The notes beneath the pieces were generated by a model, which was not told the DNA's origin, did not search any database, and worked only from the letters and a program-made list of their open reading frames with translations. From Nicotiana tabacum (taxonomy: Eukaryota > Streptophyta > Magnoliopsida > Solanales > Solanaceae), in contig NC_134096.1 of assembly GCF_000715075.1 (NCBI RefSeq), forward strand, positions 124,440,643 to 124,504,642: a stretch of 64,000 bases of DNA, given 5' to 3'. Of the stretch, positions 12,270 through 24,190 are shown piece after piece. Numbering within the stretch: position 1 is the stretch's first letter; the number at the start of each line of letters is the position of its first letter. The position numbers were made by a program, and so were the translations under genes.

Positions 12270-15200
12270 ACTAGGTTCACGTAGGTCTCACGAGTCATGA
12301 GCAAGTCTAGTAGAGTCTTGTGGATCGGTACAGAGACGTTTGTGCTTATCTTCGAGAGGCTACAGGGCTGTTAGGAATACTTCCCTTCTTGATTCCCCAT
12401 TGTGTGATTCGATTCCTTTTAGGCTTATGCCTACATTTTCTTCCTATTCAATCTTATGCTACGTGAAGTGCTTGTTATAAATTGGGGATCGAGAAAATTT
12501 TTAATGGTACTACAGATGTAGTGCGGGATGCTTCTCCCTGTGTAATTAATTGGGCTATTGTCGTCGCCTTGCGGAAGGCCGCTCTATCATTTCAGTTCGG
12601 TATCAATACTACCTAAGGTTTTGAGATTTGGCATTGAATGTTATGATGATTCATGTGTTGTTATCGCATAGTGTTTATGTAATGGTAGAATGCATGTCTA
12701 TGTGTCAGGGCAGTAAACGACTTGAAAGAAGTTTTTTCTCAGTACATGATTCAGAGGTTCCATGTTTTAATTCCATCGGAGAAAAGGCAATCGGACTATG
12801 AATGTTCAGGTTTGGGGTTGATGGAGTAACGAAGCTTGATATTTTTGAGTGTGGTAGAATTCTCAATTTTGATGTGGTGTCATCGCCTTGTAAAATGCAT
12901 TAAGGTTCGCCGGTGTTATGGTTTTATTCAACTCGCCTTCACGACGGGGTGTTAGGAATTGGTATAGGGGAATCAGTCATTAGAGATCGCAGTATGCAGT
13001 GATTCAGGATCGAAGCAGCATTCCTAGTATTGATGTCTCGAGAAGGATGATCGTCAGAAAGGTTTAAAGCTGGTAACGAGCTATTGGTTCAAGTGCTACA
13101 GAGACGGATTTTTAGTAAGGCAACAACTGGGCAGCGAAGGATGAGAAAGGACATGTGGAAGGTGTCTTGTGGTAGTTACGTTCCTAGAAGGCCAAGTGTA
13201 AGAAAACAAAAGTCGAGTAGTTGCTTAAAGGAGAAGGGTTTGACCAAAGTGGGATAGTGGAAAAGTAGCATATGGGTTACGTGGTAGGATGACTACACGG
13301 CTTGAGGAAAGTTTGAAGTGATTTAGGATTCATGGTGGACAATGACTATGTCTACGGGCTTAATTTGGAATATTGGCTGCTATATTGAGGAATATTTGGT
13401 GTGACATGAGAGAGTTGCTTGATATGAAGAAGGATACAACATGACTTTGGATTGGAATGTATTGTCGCACCTCTAGTTGACATCCATGAGGAGTGAACGG
13501 ACTGGTGCAGTTGGTGAATGAGCTCGGACTCAAGATGATCTACTGATTTCGTAGTAATTGCACCCAGTGCAGCGACGTTGGAATATGTCAGCATGTAATT
13601 TCCACAGGTGGGTTATCTCCTGTAAGCAGGTTAGCGGTCGCGTGGTGTTGACGAAGCTTCTGCGAAGAATTCTACTGGTTACCCGGTAAGAGATTTAATA
13701 TGTAAATGTGGCTAGTGGTTCGGAGTGTTTATTAAAGGTTAATAGAAGGATTTCGAGAAAATTTGGCGAGTTGCGTGTGCAGGATCATATCAACAATGAA
13801 TAAAGAATCTCGGTGGATTCCAAAATTTTGTAATTGTAGCTTCAAGCTAAGTGGGAGAGCCTCACCGTCTATGATTGGATTGCGTAGTATCAACTTGTGC
13901 AGTTTCTGGTTATCGGTGTATTGGTAGGTCATTGCAACTAAGGAAAGAAAACATCAGTGGTAATTTGAGCAAAGTATTTGGGGAATATGTGCCATATTTG
14001 GCCTTATTAATTCATATTCAGGTTTTTGGAAGACTCAGAGTTTATGCTTCGTATAGATGTAATGCACAGGAAAGTGAAATAGTCGGATATTTCCTTGATA
14101 AAGTGTCCATGCTAGCAGGTCCTTGGAATTGATCATGTTTGGGAACAAGTCAGAGCAAGTGGCTCTCATTAACGGTCCTAGTGGATTCAAATATTTAAAG
14201 TGTGGTGTCTAAGGATCTCGAGTCTATAGTATGGTTGAGTATCGAGCTTTTGCAACAGATTATGAAACGGGGCTTGGAATACTCTGCGTTATCTTCAGGT
14301 TGTGGTGTAACAATAGAGAAATGGAAGAAAATAACTTCAGATTCATAAAAGAAGTATCAGAATGTGTGTACCAGCTGAAGATGTAAAAAGTGTGCACAAG
14401 AAGGGATATGAGATAATTAGTGGGTTTTGAAATAGCGTGGTCTCGTGAAATAAGGTCACTTGGGATGAGTGCGGATTTGAGTTCGTGATATAATGAATGG
14501 AGCTATTATTATTTCTAAGGCAAGTTGAGAGTAAATTGAGAAAAGACAGATCGACTAACAATGGTTGAATCGGCACGATCGTGGCAATGATCAGTTCCTT
14601 CAGCGCATTGAATTATGCATGTGATTTGTGGCGGTACGTGCGAGGCTTGATGGCCGCCGTAATTGATTTTAATTGGAGGAATTCAAGTATTATGACATGT
14701 TATGTGTAGAGGGATCCCAGAAGAGTTATGGTGGTTTAGACCACTACTTGAGGCCGGTATTTTCTACGGATATGGGAATTCAGTCACGTGTTGCAATGGT
14801 TCTCTTGAAATGAGTTAAGAAGAAGATTTCTATATGATGAAGTGTTTACCCTATTAGTGGTTCAGGAGTTATGATGGAATTCTTGTACTCTTGCGCATTG
14901 GCGTGGTTAAGTGCACTAAGTAGCATGGGATTCAAAAGTTGAGGATTTAAGATTTTGGTTCGGTGTTGACAAGGATGTCATGAGCTCGGATGAGCAGGAA
15001 AGGGATTTAGATGTTTAAAGTAAGATGGTATTATTTTTTTGGCATCATCTAAGGTCGATGTTAGGTGTAAGAGACCTTGTGTATTGATTTGTGGATTCTT
15101 GATATGCTTTACAGCATTAGTGTAACCGGTAGCATGGATGTGCAGACTTGTTACCTGGTGCGGAAGGTCGTGGGAGCGTGTCTCACGGAAAGATTGTGTA

Positions 15201-15810
15201 AGAGTGTCATGTAGTCACTTGATTGAGTGAAGATTGAAACCAAGTATAAAGATTGTGGTAATATCGCTGATTCGAGAATTTATGCCTGGAGGGCACTCGG
15301 TTCATTTGGTTGTCGACTGTGGAAGTATTGTTCCGGTTATGATGGCTATTCTTGTATGTTATGGGAAAAGGGTTATTATGGATACTTGAAAGGTTATTAG
15401 CCTAGTACGATGCAATCAAAATCGACTTGAGGTATGTGGATGAATTTGAATATGAATATGGGCTCTATATCAGGCCGGATGTGTTCATTTCAGCATAACC
15501 GCTCCCTATGGAGGAATATTCAGACGTTGGATGTCGTTTCGTCGTCGGTTATTTTGATGTAATACTATATTGTGCCGTGTGAGTTGCGAAACGGCTTGAT
15601 AATTTTCTTATGTGTTGAGGTTCCGCATAGCGATAGTGCTATGTGAGTAGGATGGCTCTCGAGATTCAGATCATATATCGCACCTTAGTTGTGCTTGAGT
15701 TTTGCAGCGTATGGCACTGTCGGTCCTTCCAAGGATGGTATTATGCACTTAGCGTGCTTGTGTCCGATGTTCAGATATTTTGTAAGTAATGAGCATTCTA
15801 GCTCGGTAAG
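12270..15810 (+). other. Non-coding interior of element F
   Basis: No gag, protease, RT or integrase motif in any frame. Homologous along most of its length to the interior of G. An 80-codon open frame on the opposite strand (13352-13594) has a counterpart of the same length in G (41551-41793). The right end, about 15685-15805, is read through by D's integrase frame but is F sequence, as its match to 39340-39470 shows. Confidence 0.7.
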
Positions 15811-18630
15811 AATTGTCCTCTCTGACTGCCCATCGGTCTGCGGTTGAAAGGTTGTGCTGAGCTCTACACGGGTCCCTAACTCACTCTGTACTGCTCTCCA
15901 GAAATGTGAAGTAAACTGAGGGCCTCTATCTGATATGATGGAAATTGGCACACCGTGCAACCGAACTATCTCCTGAATATAAATCTGGGCCAACCTCTCT
16001 GAAGTATACGTAGTCACAACAGGAATAAAATGTGCCGACTTGGTCAACCTGTCAACAATCACCCAAACTGCATCAAACTTCCTCAAGGTCTGCGGCAACC
16101 CAACTACAAAATCCATAGTAATTCGTTCCCATTTCCACTTTGGTATGGTCATCTGCTGGAGTAGGCCACTTGGCCTCTGGTGCTCATATTTAACTTGCTG
16201 GCAATTTAGACACCGAGCTACATACTCAACTATGTCCTTTTTCATTCGTCGCCACCAATAATGCTGCCTCAAGTCACGATACATCTTCGTAGCACCTGGA
16301 TGAATAGAATATCGAGAATTGTGTGCCTCCTCCAGGATCTTTTTCCTCAGTTCATCCACATTAGGAACACACAGACGATCCTGGAGTCGCAGAACACCAT
16401 CCGCTCTAATAGTAACTTCCTTGGTATCACCTCGTAGTACCGTTTCACGAAGAACCACCAGGTGTGGGTCATCATACTGGCGAGCCTTGATCTGTTCAAA
16501 TAGTGAAGACCGGGCCACAACACATGCAAGAACTCGGTTGGGCTCTAAAATATCCAGCCTCACAAGTCTTTTAGCCAAGGACTGAATATCTGAGGCTAAT
16601 GGCCTTTCCTCTGCTGAAATAAAAGCCAAACTACCCATACTCTCCGCCTTTCTGCTCAAGGCATCTGCAACTACATTTGCTTTGCCCGGATGATACAAGA
16701 TAGTAATATCATAATCTTTTAGTAACTCCAGCCATCTATGCTGCCTCAAATTAAGATCCCTCTGCTTGAACAAATGTTGCAAACTGCGATGATCAGTGTA
16801 AACTTCACAAGACACCCCATAAAGATAATGCCTCTAAATCTTAAGAGCGTGAACAATCGCAGCTAACTCCAAATCATGTACCGGATAATTCTTTTCGTGG
16901 GGCTTCAACTGACGTGAAGCATATGCAATAACTTGCCCTTCCTGCATCAATACACAACCCAAGCCAACGCGCGAAGCGTCGCAATACACTGTATACATCC
17001 CCGAACCAGAAGGCAATACTAGCACTGGTGCTGTAGTCAGTGATGTCTTAAGCTTCTGAAAGCTCACCTCACAATCATCGGACCATCGGAATGGAGCACC
17101 CTTCTGGGTTAATTTGGTCAAAGGTGCTGCAATAGATGAAAAACCTTCCATGAACCGACGATAATAACCTGCCAAACCCAGAAAACTCCTGATCTCCGTC
17201 GCCGAAGTGGGACGATGCCAATTCTGAACTGCCTCAATCTTTTTGGGATCAACTTTAATACCTTCGCCCGATACGATATGTCCTAAAAATGCTACAGACT
17301 CTAGCCAAAACTCACATTTAGAGAACTTAGCATATAGCTTTTGTTCCCGCAATGTCTGAAGCACTACTCTCATATGCTGTTCATGCTCCTCCTTACTACG
17401 TGAGTAGATCAAAATGTCATCAATGAAGACAATGACAAATGAGTCAATATATGGCCTGAATACCCTGTTCATCAGATCCATAAATGCTGCCGGTGCATTA
17501 GTTAAACCAGAAGACATTACCAGAAACTCATAATGACCATATCTAGTACGGAAAGCAGTCTTCGGAACATCCGAATCCCGAATCTTCAACTGATGGTACC
17601 CCGACCTCACGTCGATCTTAGAGAATACCCTAGCACCCTACAACTGGTCAAATAGATCATCAATACGTGGCAACGGGTACTTGTTCTTAATAGTGACTTT
17701 GTTCAATTGGCGATAATCAATACACATCCTCATTGTTCCATCCTTCTTTTTCACAAATAATACCGGTGCACCCCAAGGCGATGCACTCGGTCTGACAAAC
17801 CCTTTGGCTAGTAACTCTTCAAGCTGTTCTTTCAATTCTTTCGGAGCCATACGACACGGTGGGATATATATAGGCTGGGTATCTGAAGCCAAGTCAATAC
17901 AGAAATCAATATCATGATCAGGTGGCATACCTGGAAGATCTGACGGGAATACATCGGGGAACTCCCGAACTACAGGCACTGAATCAATAGCCGGAGTCTC
18001 TGCAGTAGTATCCCGAACATAGGCTAGATAAGCCAAACAACCCTTCTCAACCATGTGTTGAGCCTTTATAAAAGAAATAACTCGATTAAATGAATTAACA
18101 GGCGAACCCTTCCACTCCAGCTTAGGCAATGCTGAAATAGCCAAGGTAACAGTCTTGGCATGACAGTCTAGAATAGCATGATATGGAGACAACCAGTCCA
18201 TACCCAGAATAATTTCAAAATCGGTCATCTCAAGCAATAGGAGATCTGCTCTAGTTTCATAACCACAGAATGTAATAATACAGGACCGGTAGATCCGGTC
18301 CACAACAACAGAATCGCCCACAGGAGTGGACACATAAACAGGAGTACTCAAGGACTCACGAGAAACGCCCAAGAATGCAGCAAATAGAGATGACACATAT
18401 GAATACGTAGATCCCGGATCAAATAATACTGAGGCACCTTTGCCACAAACAGAAATAATACATGTAATCACGGCATCTGAGGCCTCCGTATCTGGTCTAG
18501 CCGGAAAAGCATAAAACCGAACTGGAGCGCCAACTGGCTGGCCTCCGCCTGGCTGACCTCCACTTCTAGGACGGCCCCTACCTACCTATCTTCCACATCT
18601 GGGTGGTCGGACTACTGGTGGAGCAACTGG
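15811..18630 (-). pseudogene. pol: pol (protease-RT-RNase H-integrase) of element D, broken
   Basis: In order from the right: aspartic protease with [11 protein letters not shown] (about 18.40-18.42 kb); RT with [19 protein letters not shown] and the catalytic [10 protein letters not shown] (about 17.40-17.43 kb); RNase H with [10 protein letters not shown] and [11 protein letters not shown]; integrase zinc finger (H-H-C-C around [10 protein letters not shown] and CLNCQQVK); and the integrase core with [10 protein letters not shown] and [10 protein letters not shown]. Breaks: an in-frame TAG between RT start and rest (about 17638), a TAG in RNase H (about 16834), stops between gag and protease, and loss of everything after the third core residue region. 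Known family role: processing, reverse transcription and integration of the element. Nothing suggests a functional product. Confidence 0.85.
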
Positions 18631-19981
18631 TCCGGTAAGCATAGACTGCTGACCGTGCTGTACTGGTCTACCCCGAAGCCTGGGGCAAAACCTCTGCATG
18701 TGACTGGGATCGCCGCACTCGTAACAACTCTTTGGTACGATGGGCTGCTGACTAAGTGTCTAACCCTGGGGACCTGAATACCCACTGGGAGGAACCTGAA
18801 TAGCTAGTGGGCGGTAAGAACTCTCTGGGATAGCATTGAGATAAGGTCGCACTGGAGCACCTCGAGGAGGTGGTGGTGCTGGATATGGGGGTCTGCTGGA
18901 CTGTCCCCTCACGAACTGACCTCTGCCCCCGGACGGAGCACCTCTGAACTCTCCAGAGTACTTGAACCGCTTATCTCTCATAATCTGCTCTCGGCTCCGC
19001 TGACATACACCCTCAATCCTCCAGGCTATCTCCACAACTCGCTCATAAGAAGTACCCATCTCAACCTCTCGAGCCATAGTGGCCTGAATACCAGTATGTA
19101 AACCGGCTACAAACCTTCGCACTCTCTCCGCCTCAGTAGGGAGTATCATTAGTGCATGGCGAGATAATTCAAAAAACCTCGCCTCATAATCGGTCACTGA
19201 CATCTGACCCTGCTGGAGCTGCTCAAACTGAAACCGCAACTCTTCCCTCTGGGAGGGTGGAATATACCTGTCCAAGAAGATACGGGTGAACCTGTCCCAA
19301 GTCATGGGAGGAGAATCTGCTGGTCTGCCAAGAGCATAAGACTGCCACCATCTACGGGCTCTACCCTCTAGCTGAAAAGTAGCGAAATCAACCCCATGGG
19401 ACTCCAATATCCTCATGTTGTACAGTCTATCCTTGCAACGATCAAATGAAATACTGTGGATCCTCATGTCGCTCACCCCCGAAGACAGGAGGATGTAGCC
19501 TAGTCCATCTGTCCAATAGTTTCTGATGATCCGCGGCTACAGCTGGCCTGGGCTCAGGTGTAGCTGCTGCCACTGGCTGGACTCTACCCATGGGTAGTGC
19601 ACCGTGGGTCTGATATACAGCAGCTGCTTGTCTATGAGCCTGCGCGGTAGGGGTCTGTGCTCCCCCGCCCGCCTGAGATGTGGCTGGGTCTGCCGGAAAT
19701 AAACCGGCCTGAGTCATATTATCCATGAATCGCAGCATACGACCCAAGACATCCTGAAATCCCGGTGCAGATGTGAAGTCCACCGGAGTTGGCTCTGCCA
19801 CAGGCACCTCACCCTGCTCCTCAATAATGGGATTCTCTGCTGGATCCACTGGCGGCATAACCGGAATAGTCCTGGGACGTCCTCTCCCTCTACCACGGGC
19901 TGGAGCCCTCCCTCGGCCTCTAGCAACTGGGGGAGTAGCTCTTCCCTGGTCTGGAATCTCATTAGAGTGTGTTCTCACCAT
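18631..19981 (-). pseudogene. gag: gag of element D, broken
   Basis: Starts at the ATG of 19979-19981 (MVRTHSNEIPDQG), with an RGRGRAPARGRGRGRPR basic N-terminus, then the retrotransposon gag domain (TFQLEGRARRWWQSY, then YIPPSQREELRFQFEQL). A CCHC zinc knuckle (CYECGDPSHMQRFC) lies near 18.68-18.72 kb. Breaks: a frameshift near 19.44-19.47 kb where the frame ending HEDPQYFI continues as DRCKDRLYN in another frame, an in-frame TAG at about 18757-18760 and another TAG at about 18.58 kb. Known role: capsid/nucleocapsid of the element's particle. Confidence 0.85.
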
Positions 19982-20157
19982 CTGTAAAAGAATAAGAGAA
20001 GGATATTTAGTACTACATCAATTGCACGATAGAATATGAAGAAAGGTAGTTTCCTAACACCATATAGCCTCTCGAAGATAAGTACAGACGTCTCCGTACC
20101 GATCCGCAAGACTCTATTAGGTCTGCTCATAACTTGTGAGACCTACGTGAACCTAGT

Positions 20158-20169
20158 GCTCTGATACCA
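20158..20169 (-). promoter_or_regulatory. Primer binding site of element D
   Basis: Plus strand GCTCTGATACCA, that is TGGTATCAGAGC in element sense. A perfect match to the initiator-Met-type site, three bases from the LTR end at 20173. Confidence 0.9.
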
Positions 20170-21939
20170 TGTTGTCACGACCCAAATTCGCCTATAGGTC
20201 GTGATGGCGCCCAACACTACAGCTAGGCAAGCCAACTAATAAGTCAAACATACATTTGTTAAACTTTTATTCCAAGAAGATAATAAAATACCAATTTCTA
20301 CTAATGTGTGTGCCAAGACCCGGTGTCACAAGTGCATGAGCATCTAGTAGATTATACAAGACTCCAAATACTGTCTGAAATACAATAGACAGAATAGAAA
20401 TATCATAAGAGACACTGGTAGCTGCAGAACGGCTCAGAAAGGCAGCTCACCACTATGCCTCGGAATGACGTGGGTATGTGATGATTGGTCCTCCACTAGT
20501 ACCTGTCTCAGATCATGCACAAAAAGTGCAGCAAGTGTAGTATGAGTACGTAAACAACATGTACCCAGTAAGTATCAAGCCTAATCTCAAAGTGGTAGAG
20601 ACGAGATGGCCGACTTTGACACTCACTATAGGTCAATAATAATTGAAGTAAAACTAAGATATTTAAATCAGCATGATTTACAGAATTTACAAATAATTTA
20701 TTTACTCAGCGAAAATAATCAAATTCCTTCAAATGTAACAATTCTCAATATATTAATTAAATTCCTTCAACTCAAATAATTTCTAATTTATCAATTAAAT
20801 CTCATTTACAGGAGTAACAATTAATTCCTTAACAAGAAAGAATAATAATTCATTAAATTCCAAGAATTTTTCCAATTTATTAATTAGCTTCTCAATCTGA
20901 AATAAATTATTAAAGTATCGTGTAATTATTATTATTAGGCACGATTTCTGCCGAGGACGTACGGCCCGATTCAGAGTATCGTGTACACTGCCGAGGGACG
21001 TGCGACGCGATCCATAGATGCATCTATCCTGCCGAGGCGTTCGGCCCGCTCTACAAGAAAGGAGGACATTTTTTTATGTGCCTCCGGAAGGACAGTATGT
21101 TTATTATATGATAAATTTGGGAGGAGAACAATTGCTTTTGACAATTAATTGATTTAAAAAGAAATCAAGCCTATGAGATTTTCATCCTTTAATATCTTTA
21201 TCAAATAATTCACAATATATTCATATATATATCAATTAATATTAATTAATCAAAGAATATAATTTACACAAGTAATACATGCTTTGAGTCCTAAACTACC
21301 CGGACTTTAGCATTAATAGTAGCTACGCACGGACTCTCGTCACCTCGTGCGTATGTAGCCCCCACAATTAGCAACAATTATTTAATTTTAATCACCTATG
21401 AGGTAATTTCCCCCTCACAAGATTAGACAAGAGACTTACCTCGTCTTACTCCAATTTAATCCATAATTTTGCCTTTTCCACGATTATCCAACTCCGTCTG
21501 GCTCGAATCTAGCCAAAATAATTCGATACAATCACTAAATATTATAGGAATCAATTCTATAAGAAAATACTACATTTTTAAGAAAAGATCCCGAAATTAA
21601 TTAAAAATTCGCTCGCGGGGCCCACATCTCGAAATCCGGCAAAAGTTACGAAATCCGACAACCCATTCAATTACGAGTCCAACCATACCAGTTTCACTCA
21701 AATTCGACTCCGAATCGATACCGAAATCTCAAAATTTCGTTTCTATGAGATTTCTAGATTTTTTCAAATTTCAATCTCAAAACACTAATTAGATTGTGAA
21801 AACAATGATATACTTGTATATGTAGACCAAATCCGAGTTAGAATCACTTACCCCAATATTTTTTCCTTGAAAATCTGACAAAAGTCGTCTCTGCTCAAGC
21901 TCAAGTTCGTCAAAAATGGCAAATGGGACGAATGCCCTC

Positions 21940-21948
21940 TTTTTATAA
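21940..21948 (-). promoter_or_regulatory. TATA-box candidate in LTR D
   Basis: Minus-strand TTATAAAAA, a few bases after the CpG array and about 90 nt before the donor-like GT at 21850-21851. Aligned positions in other LTRs read CTTAAAA (B, F) or TTTTAAAGA (G). It is therefore the best-preserved TATA of the group and the likely promoter core. Not tested. Confidence 0.5.
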
Positions 21949-21954
21949 CACTGC

Positions 21955-22312
21955 CCAGCAGCCTTCGGAACTGGCCCTCGAACTGGGCCTCGATCGGGGC
22001 TTCGATCACAAGCTCGAGCCTGGACCTCGGTCATGGCCTCGATCAGGGCATCGAGGTTGGGCCTTCGATCATAGCCCTCGAGCCATACCTTCGATCATGC
22101 CCTCGAGCCTTGCCTTCGATCTCGGCTTCGATCAGGGTATCGAGGTTAGGCCTTCGATCATAGCCTCAATCATGGCATCGAGCTTGAACCTTCGATTGTG
22201 ACCCTCGATCTTGGGTCTCAATCCTGACCCTCGAGATGGACCTTCGATCAGGGCATCGAGCATGGGTCTCGATCCTAACCCTCGAGCATTACCTTCGATC
22301 ATGCCCTCAAGC
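21955..22312. repeat. CTCGAGC / TTCGATC inverted-repeat array in LTR D
   Basis: Degenerate units of about 20-24 bp alternating CCTCGAGC, CCTTCGATC, GCATCGAGG and CCTCGATC, centred on TCGA. Same place in the LTR as the other arrays but built from a different word. The open frames over it (21923-22201, 22132-22383) are repeat artefacts. Confidence 0.75.
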
Positions 22313-22396
22313 AATACTGCTAACATGTTCACAAAACCTCTTCCAGTATTCAAGTTTAAGCTTTGCCTGAACTTGATTGGCATTTATGAAGAATGA
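22313..22396 (+). pseudogene. C-terminal remnant of copia RNase H
   Basis: Reads ANMFTKPLPVFKFKLCLNLI and ends with TGA at 22394-22396. Known: copia polyproteins end with an (A)DMFTKPLP..KF..CL..LGI signature shortly before the 3' LTR, which this matches. Only the last 27 residues survive. Confidence 0.8.
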
Positions 22397-22490
22397 TTTT
22401 GCTTATTGGGGTTTTTGCGGAGAAGGTGGAGCAAATTTACTATAAGCCGAAATTAGGCCAAGGTGGAAATTTGTAATATGGCCAAATTTT

Positions 22491-22615
22491 CATGACATTT
22501 GCCATGACATAATATCCATTATAACAAATTTGTGGTTCATGACATTTGCCATGACATAATATCCATTATAACAAATTTGTGGATCATGACATTTGCCATG
22601 ACATAATATACATTA
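22491..22615 (+). repeat. 47-bp tandem repeat in copia U3
   Basis: Copies start with CATGACATTTGCCATGACAT at 22491, 22538 and 22585. The third is cut at about 31 bp. The array ends 21 bp before the TATA box, a typical enhancer position. Tobacco Tnt1 is known to carry U3 tandem repeats that act in transcription; the function here is inferred by analogy. Confidence 0.85.
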
Positions 22616-22635
22616 TTAGGCCAAGGATTTCTTGC

Positions 22636-22643
22636 TATAAATA
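22636..22643 (+). promoter_or_regulatory. TATA box of the copia LTR
   Basis: CTATAAATAGAGGAG context, 21 bp after the tandem repeat, so transcription would start near 22670. Confidence 0.7.
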
Positions 22644-23506
22644 GAGGAGTTTCTCCTCATTTGCAAACACACCAATTCAAGAGCTTTTTACTCTTGTCTT
22701 TTTGTTCTCCTCCTTTATTTTATTATAGAGTATTTTGTAAGAGAGTGAGTGTTGGGAAACATTTGTGTGAACCCTTTCTTTGGAATGATTTTGTGAGGTT
22801 ATTCTCTTGGGGTATTTGGGATTAATTAGAGTATTTACTCTAATTTTGTACTCTTGTTGGTATAGTGAAATTGTTCCTCTCCGCTTGTGGACGTAGGTCA
22901 CCTTGACCGAACCACGTTAAATTTGTGTCTTCTTTATATTCTTTAATTGCCGTTATTATCACCTTCCATTGTCTTTGTTATTGTCATTATACCGTTGTTT
23001 GGCTAAATTCCGCACTGTCCGGGTTCCCGATCCTAACAGAAATTAATCCATAAAAATGAAAACAGTTAAGAGATCTTAAAATAAAGGAAAAAACAAGACA
23101 GGAAAAAAGAAGATGATTTGAGAAAAATTTAAGAGAAGCATACCTTTGAATCGTAAGACAGATGAGAAAATACAGGAGCATAGAGTATTCCTTAATGTCT
23201 GAAAAAGGAGAACTGAAAGGATAGTAGGATACGCCTTAGTTCTATTGGAACAGAAGAAAGAGTTTTGAAGACACGCATTGTTAAAAGCACTTTTGTGGCA
23301 GAGTATAATGACAATTCTACCATTGGTCGACCAACTTGCTTTTCTATATAATAGAAATATTTGCATGTTGAAAGAATTATTCGTTTAAGAAACATTAACA
23401 CATAAGTTTAATTTTCTCCCCAAAATTATTTTTTTTCAAATATAATTTTATTTTCATGACCGGTAACACTGTAAGTATGAAATCAAGTGCAATTCGGTTA
23501 TGTTTA

Positions 23507-23813
23507 GAGCCCATTTGGACATAAGAAAATTTTATCTTTTTTCCAAAAAAAATTTACTTTTTTTCGAAATCAGCGTTTGTTCATAAAATTTTCAATTTTC
23601 ACTTGAATATACATTTTGAAAATTTTTAAAAATTTTAAAAACTCCAAAAAGCTATTTTTCAAAATTTTCACTCAAATCACTCACAAGACTTCAAAAACAA
23701 CCTAAAATTATATTCATGTCCAAACACAACTCTAAATTTCAAATACCATTTTCACTTGAAAAAAATATTTTCCCTATTTTGGAATTTTACATTTCTTATG
23801 TCCAAATGCCCAC
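23507..23813. mobile_element. MITE with TTA target duplication (Tourist/PIF-like candidate)
   Basis: 307 bp. Terminal inverted repeats GAGCCCATTTGGACATAAG and, reversed, GTGGGCATTTGGACATAAG (16 of 19 matching). Flanked on both sides by TTA (23504-23506 and 23814-23816). The interior is AT-rich with no coding capacity. A 3-bp TTA duplication is typical of PIF/Harbinger-derived MITEs; the family assignment is inferred. Confidence 0.65.
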
Positions 23814-24190
23814 TTAATTGTATGAATCTATCAACTTTTGAAATTTATTTTTAGGATAATTTATCTAATTAATTTAAGAATTTTTTCTTTATAAAAAAGA
23901 AAAATGAAAATACAATAATATAAAATAAAATCAATGTACTTGGTGTTGCCGTTTTAGAACGGTAAAAACCTACCCGCATCGAGTATATACACCCAACTAA
24001 TAAAAAAATACCACATGTCAGCTTATTTAATCATAACAATTAATACTTAACTATAGTTAACCAATATATCTTTCGCACATGTTCCTTAATAATTTCCCAA
24101 AAAAATTGATTTCCTTATATTCACTGTTGTATTGCAAACGATAACGTCACTAAGCTTCTTCTAATTTAAATATATATTATGGCTATTTCC

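Larger units (their letters stand above)
9383..15810 (+). mobile_element. Non-autonomous LTR element 'F' (LARD-like), 3' truncated
   Basis: Seen: 5' LTR 9383-12254, PBS at 12258, then about 3.55 kb without gag or pol. This interior is homologous (reverse complement) to 39280-42690 inside element G. Examples are the match of 15420-15490 to 39640-39720 and of 12540-12620 to 42320-42420. F stops around 15810, where integrase of element D begins in the opposite orientation, so the 3' end, PPT and 3' LTR are missing. Known: large retrotransposon derivatives keep LTRs and cis signals and borrow proteins from relatives. The LTR is closest to that of element B, which makes B-like elements the likely helper. 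Confidence 0.75.
15811..22312 (-). mobile_element. Truncated Tekay-type chromovirus 'D'
   Basis: Minus-strand order from the right: 5' LTR (right-truncated at 22312), PBS, gag, protease, RT, RNase H, and integrase cut off at about 15811 just after the QTDGQSERT motif. The C-terminal integrase, any chromodomain, the PPT and the 3' LTR are gone. Both ends are therefore truncated: one against F, the other against a copia fragment. Protein sequence is close to element B, so both belong to one lineage. Several in-frame stops show it is dead. Confidence 0.85.
20173..22312 (-). repeat. 5' LTR of element D, right-truncated
   Basis: Begins TGTCACGACCCA on the plus strand. Carries the shared LTR blocks (GCACGATTTCTGCCGAGG at about 20.94 kb, CACCTCGTGCGTATGTAG at about 21.34 kb), donor-like GT at 21438-21439 and 21850-21851, and an array ending at 22312, where copia sequence starts. 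About 500-600 bp of the U3 start found in complete copies are missing. Confidence 0.85.
22313..23038 (+). mobile_element. 3' end of a Ty1/copia element (Tork-like), RNase H tail plus 3' LTR
   Basis: A coding tail, a short untranslated stretch with purine-rich candidates GGAGAAGGTGGAGC (22419-22432) and GCCAAGGTGGAAA (22457-22469), and an LTR from 22472 to 23038. Everything upstream in the element is absent. The break at 22312/22313 abuts the array of LTR D with no spacer, so the junction is a deletion or recombination product rather than a simple insertion. Confidence 0.75.
22472..23038 (+). repeat. Copia LTR, 567 bp
   Basis: TGTAATATGG to CCTAACA. Contains three copies of a 47-bp tandem repeat, a TATA box and, further in, a leader-like stretch with CTCTCCGCTTGTGGACGTAG typical of Solanaceae copia LTRs. 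No second LTR in the window, so its boundaries rest on TG/CA ends and the PPT. Confidence 0.7.

Noticed and set aside
15685..15805. Extended C-terminus of D's integrase frame as a novel domain
   Set aside because: The extension is reverse-complement sequence of the F interior read by chance after a junction.
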